Assembly: GCA_004294195.1 (NCBI GenBank)
Contig: REAQ01000113.1
Location: forward strand, 1 to 16,392
Length of the DNA: 16,392 nucleotides
Origin: Sphingobacteriales bacterium
GTDB lineage: Bacteria; Bacteroidota; Bacteroidia; Chitinophagales; Chitinophagaceae
Direction of reading: 5' to 3'
Part shown: positions 14,205 to 16,392 of the stretch, one piece after another
Numbering within the stretch: the stretch's first letter is position 1
Layout of the letters: each line of letters begins with the position of its first letter
Position numbers and translations under genes: made by a program
Notes under the pieces: generated by a model
Database searches by the model: none
What the model was told of the DNA's origin: nothing
Seen by the model: the letters and a program-made list of their open reading frames with translations, nothing else

Positions 14205-14708
14205 ATGCGTATATTTTTGATTGGATTCATGGGCTCTGGCAAGACCACCTGGGGCAGGTTGATTTCGGAAAAGATGGGTCTTCCTTTTTTTGACCTGGAT
14301 GAGATCATTGAAAAGCGTGTGGATTTAAAAATCAATGATATCTTTGAGACGAAAGGGGAAGATTACTTCCGTAAACTGGAAGCCGTTTGCCTCAGGGAAC
14401 TTCACGAAAAGAAAGACTTCATACTAGCCTGCGGCGGAGGAACGCCCTGCTTCTATGATAATATGATGGTCATGAACTCCCTGGGTTCTACCGTTTGGCT
14501 AAATACACCCAAACAGGTAATGGCTACCAGACTTTTACAGGAGTCGGGCCACAGACCATTGATTCGATCGTTATCGCCTTTGAAGCTGCAGGAATATATA
14601 GACGACAAGCTGGAAGAAAGACTGCAATTCTATCAACAGGCAACAATGATAGTGGATCCAACGTTGTCATCCCCGGATGAATTGATCCATCAACTACAAC
14701 ATGCATAG
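14205..14708 (+). CDS. aroK: Shikimate kinase
   Basis: This 167-residue enzyme phosphorylates shikimate to shikimate-3-phosphate with ATP, the fifth step of the aromatic amino acid pathway. It has Walker A GFMGSGKTT (7-15), the shikimate-binding Asp32 in FFDLDEIIEKR, Arg56 in GEDYFRKLE, the GGGT motif (77-80), and the adenine-side lid arginine in HRPLI. The length is normal for AroK. It lies 17 nt after gcdH, and its stop overlaps the start of the DUF423 gene by 8 nt, so the two are probably translationally coupled. No other shikimate-pathway genes are in the window, so it is a stand-alone aro gene. Confidence 0.96.
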   Translation: MRIFLIGFMGSGKTTWGRLISEKMGLPFFDLDEIIEKRVDLKINDIFETKGEDYFRKLEAVCLRELHEKKDFILACGGGTPCFYDNMMVMNSLGSTVWLNTPKQVMATRLLQESGHRPLIRSLSPLKLQEYIDDKLEERLQFYQQATMIVDPTLSSPDELIHQLQHA

Positions 14709-15105
14709 AGGATACATCAAGTTAGGGGCTTTTCTTAGTGCACTGAGTGTGCTAATGGGTGCTTTTGCCGCACATCTTTTAAAGAAATATCTGGCGCCCG
14801 ATGTTCTGGGTACTTTCCAGACAGGTGTACAGTATCAGTTTTTCCATAGTATTGCCCTGCTCATTGCAGGTATCCTCTTAAAACGCTATCCCAACCCACT
14901 TGTCATGTGGGCAGGCCGGCTGTTTGTGCTGGGCATCATCTTCTTCAGTGGCTCACTTTATTTGCTTGCCTTGTTGGAAAGCTTTAGAGGGGTAGGCCTG
15001 GGCGCATTTGGACTACTCACACCTATCGGTGGTGTCTTTTTTGTAGCAGGATGGATCTCGTTGATGATGGGAGTGCCTTCAGAGAAGCTGACGGGGAACG
15101 ACTAA
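14701..15105 (+). CDS. DUF423 small integral membrane protein
   Basis: This 134-residue protein belongs to the DUF423 family (related to E. coli YgdD and TMEM256). It has four hydrophobic segments (about 7-27, 48-61, 68-92 and 98-123) and the family motifs GAFAAH (20-25), QYQFFHSIALL (44-54) and GLLTPIGGV (104-112). It sits in the inner membrane and its molecular function is unknown. The ATG at 14701 lies inside the end of aroK (ATGCATAG holds both start and stop), suggesting coupled translation. The link with shikimate metabolism may be accidental. Confidence 0.92.
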   Translation: MHRGYIKLGAFLSALSVLMGAFAAHLLKKYLAPDVLGTFQTGVQYQFFHSIALLIAGILLKRYPNPLVMWAGRLFVLGIIFFSGSLYLLALLESFRGVGLGAFGLLTPIGGVFFVAGWISLMMGVPSEKLTGND

Positions 15106-15140
15106 TTTCCTCCTCCCCAAGAATTTAAGGCTAAAAATCT

Positions 15141-15148
15141 TAGGTTTG
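15141..15148 (+). promoter_or_regulatory. Candidate -7 promoter element for ftsK
   Basis: TAGGTTTG is an exact match to TAnnTTTG in the 52-bp gap after the DUF423 gene, ending 9 nt before the ftsK ATG. No convincing -33 TTTG lies 20 nt upstream and the implied leader is only a few bases, so this is tentative. Confidence 0.35.
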
Positions 15149-15157
15149 CAGGGAGTT

Positions 15158-16392
15158 ATGGCCAATCGTCTAAAATCCACAAAGAAAAGCCCAGATCCGG
15201 GAAAACTGACTGCCGAAAAAGAAGAGAGAATACTGTTAACGGAGGTTGTCAAAGATGAACGTACCAGAAAAATCGCTGGTGCCGTTTTTCTGATGCTCTG
15301 TTTTTTCTTTTTCGCTGCCTTCACTTCTTATTTATTTACCTGGAAAGAAGACCAGGATAAAGTCTTTCAGCACGGGATCGCAATCCTGGCGCCCAATGAT
15401 TACCCCATTTCCAATCTGTTGGGAGCCTTCGGCGCCTATATTTCCCATCTGTTTTTTTACAAAGGTTTTGGTGTTGCATCTTTCCTATTCTGTTCGTTCC
15501 TATTTGTATTGGGCGTGAACATGCTACTCAACAGGAAGATTTTCTCGATCCCAAGAAACATCAAGTATCTGGTATCAGGACTTCTTGTTTTTAGTCTGAG
15601 TTTCGCTTTTTTATTTCAGTCCAGTTCATTCCACTGGGGCGGTGAGGTAGGTAATCAACTTAGCAAGTGGTTGACAGGGTTGATCGGAACCATGGGAACG
15701 GCCGTATTCATTTTTGTTGCTTTTTTTTCATACGTCATCTGGAGGTTCAATCCGGCTTTCAATACGCCAAACTTTAAGTGGCCACGCAAACAAAAACAAC
15801 CGGAATCGGTAGATACTGAAACAGATGAAGAGGAGCAGGTTGAAGAAGACGAAGAAGAACCAGCGCCAGTGAGGGGTAACCGTTTGAAGAAGAACAAGGG
15901 AGCCGTTCTTATGATTGAAGAGGAGCTTATCCCGGAATCCACAGACTTAAAAGTGGTAGAGAAAGAGTTGCCTGCAGAGCCTGCGCCAATAGTGTTGGAG
16001 ACGCCTGTTGAAGAACCTCCGAGACAAAACAACAGTAAACAAAAAGGGGCTGTCAATATTCCCGAACTGGAGATCAAACCTACCGTTCCTGAAGTAAAAG
16101 AAGAAGAGATCAGTGGCCACGAGAAGGTAGCCAAATTGCCGCCTTATGATCCCGTCTTGGATCTTCGGGATTACAAATATCCTAAGCTTGATCTGATGGA
16201 CCAGCACAGCAATGAGAAAATTGTAATGGATGCTGGTGAACTGGAAGCCAACAAAAACCAGATCATCAATACGCTTAAGAATTATGACATCGCGATACAG
16301 AAGATCGTTGCCACAGTAGGTCCAACCGTTACCCTGTATGAAATTGTACCCTCAGCGGGTGTAAGGATCTCCAGGATCAAAAACCTTGAAGA
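15158..16392 (+). CDS. ftsK: DNA translocase FtsK/SpoIIIE (5' part only)
   Basis: The ATG at 15158 opens a frame that runs to the window edge (411 complete codons), with the C-terminal motor beyond it. The N-terminus is basic (MANRLKSTKKSP). About four to five hydrophobic membrane segments fall between residues 38 and 195, anchoring the protein at the division septum. A low-complexity acidic, Pro/Glu-rich linker covers about 212-320. The start of the translocase alpha domain follows (IINTLKNYDIAIQKIVATVG, LYEIVPSAGVRISRIKNLE), typical of FtsK. The full protein pumps DNA during division and helps resolve chromosome dimers. The Walker motifs and the KOPS-binding gamma domain are not visible here. 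The linker explains a long antisense open frame (15655-16134), which is not a gene. Confidence 0.93.
   Translation, partial: MANRLKSTKKSPDPGKLTAEKEERILLTEVVKDERTRKIAGAVFLMLCFFFFAAFTSYLFTWKEDQDKVFQHGIAILAPNDYPISNLLGAFGAYISHLFFYKGFGVASFLFCSFLFVLGVNMLLNRKIFSIPRNIKYLVSGLLVFSLSFAFLFQSSSFHWGGEVGNQLSKWLTGLIGTMGTAVFIFVAFFSYVIWRFNPAFNTPNFKWPRKQKQPESVDTETDEEEQVEEDEEEPAPVRGNRLKKNKGAVLMIEEELIPESTDLKVVEKELPAEPAPIVLETPVEEPPRQNNSKQKGAVNIPELEIKPTVPEVKEEEISGHEKVAKLPPYDPVLDLRDYKYPKLDLMDQHSNEKIVMDAGELEANKNQIINTLKNYDIAIQKIVATVGPTVTLYEIVPSAGVRISRIKNLE

Noticed and set aside
15655..16134. Ser/Thr-rich 159-codon minus-strand frame
   Set aside because: It is antisense to the Glu/Lys/Pro-rich linker of ftsK, which produces a long low-complexity reverse frame.

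Overview
The window looks like a chromosomal segment of a Bacteroidota bacterium, probably close to the Chitinophagaceae. This is inferred from several signs. Start codons generally lack strong Shine-Dalgarno sequences. Several upstream regions carry the Bacteroidota -7 element TAnnTTTG. The secreted proteins end their signal peptides in Ala-Gln. A large DUF4954 protein, tandem DUF2807 proteins and a TPP-riboswitch-controlled TonB-dependent receptor are all typical of the phylum. No phage, insertion sequence, CRISPR array or obvious island was found. The window is mostly housekeeping genes interleaved with a few uncharacterised ones.

Layout. Positions 1-730 (minus) hold the 5' part of a TonB-dependent receptor behind a TPP riboswitch, so it is a predicted outer-membrane thiamine(-phosphate) importer. 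Positions 813-2347 (plus) hold two tandem secreted DUF2807 beta-helix proteins whose turn motifs differ consistently (GSGN against GSSD/GASD), closed by a hairpin terminator. Positions 2350-2493 hold an initiator tRNA-fMet with its own promoter and terminator. Positions 2560-5498 (plus) hold era, an unrecognised secreted protein and der: two ribosome-assembly GTPases around an envelope protein. Positions 5578-5868 hold a tiny Ala-rich helical lipoprotein and a bidirectional terminator.

On the minus strand, 9892 to 5878 is a two-gene unit, glmS followed by a DUF4954 left-handed beta-helix protein. The second gene starts at a TTG that overlaps the glmS stop by 8 nt. Upstream of glmS is a repeat-rich intergenic stretch (octamer tandem repeat plus a GC-rich hairpin), then mgtE (minus). 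A small SET-domain protein diverges from mgtE and meets a fructosamine-kinase-family gene tail to tail with zero spacing. Positions 13006-16392 (plus) hold a glutaryl-CoA-dehydrogenase-like enzyme, aroK overlapping a DUF423 membrane protein by 8 nt, and the 5' part of ftsK, which runs off the window.

The main functional couplings are thiamine sensing with outer-membrane uptake at the left edge, era/der ribosome biogenesis, and amino-sugar synthesis (glmS) tied translationally to an uncharacterised hexapeptide-repeat protein. The last is the most promising lead to new biology. No clear-cut undescribed multi-gene system (defence, conflict or biosynthetic) could be recognised.
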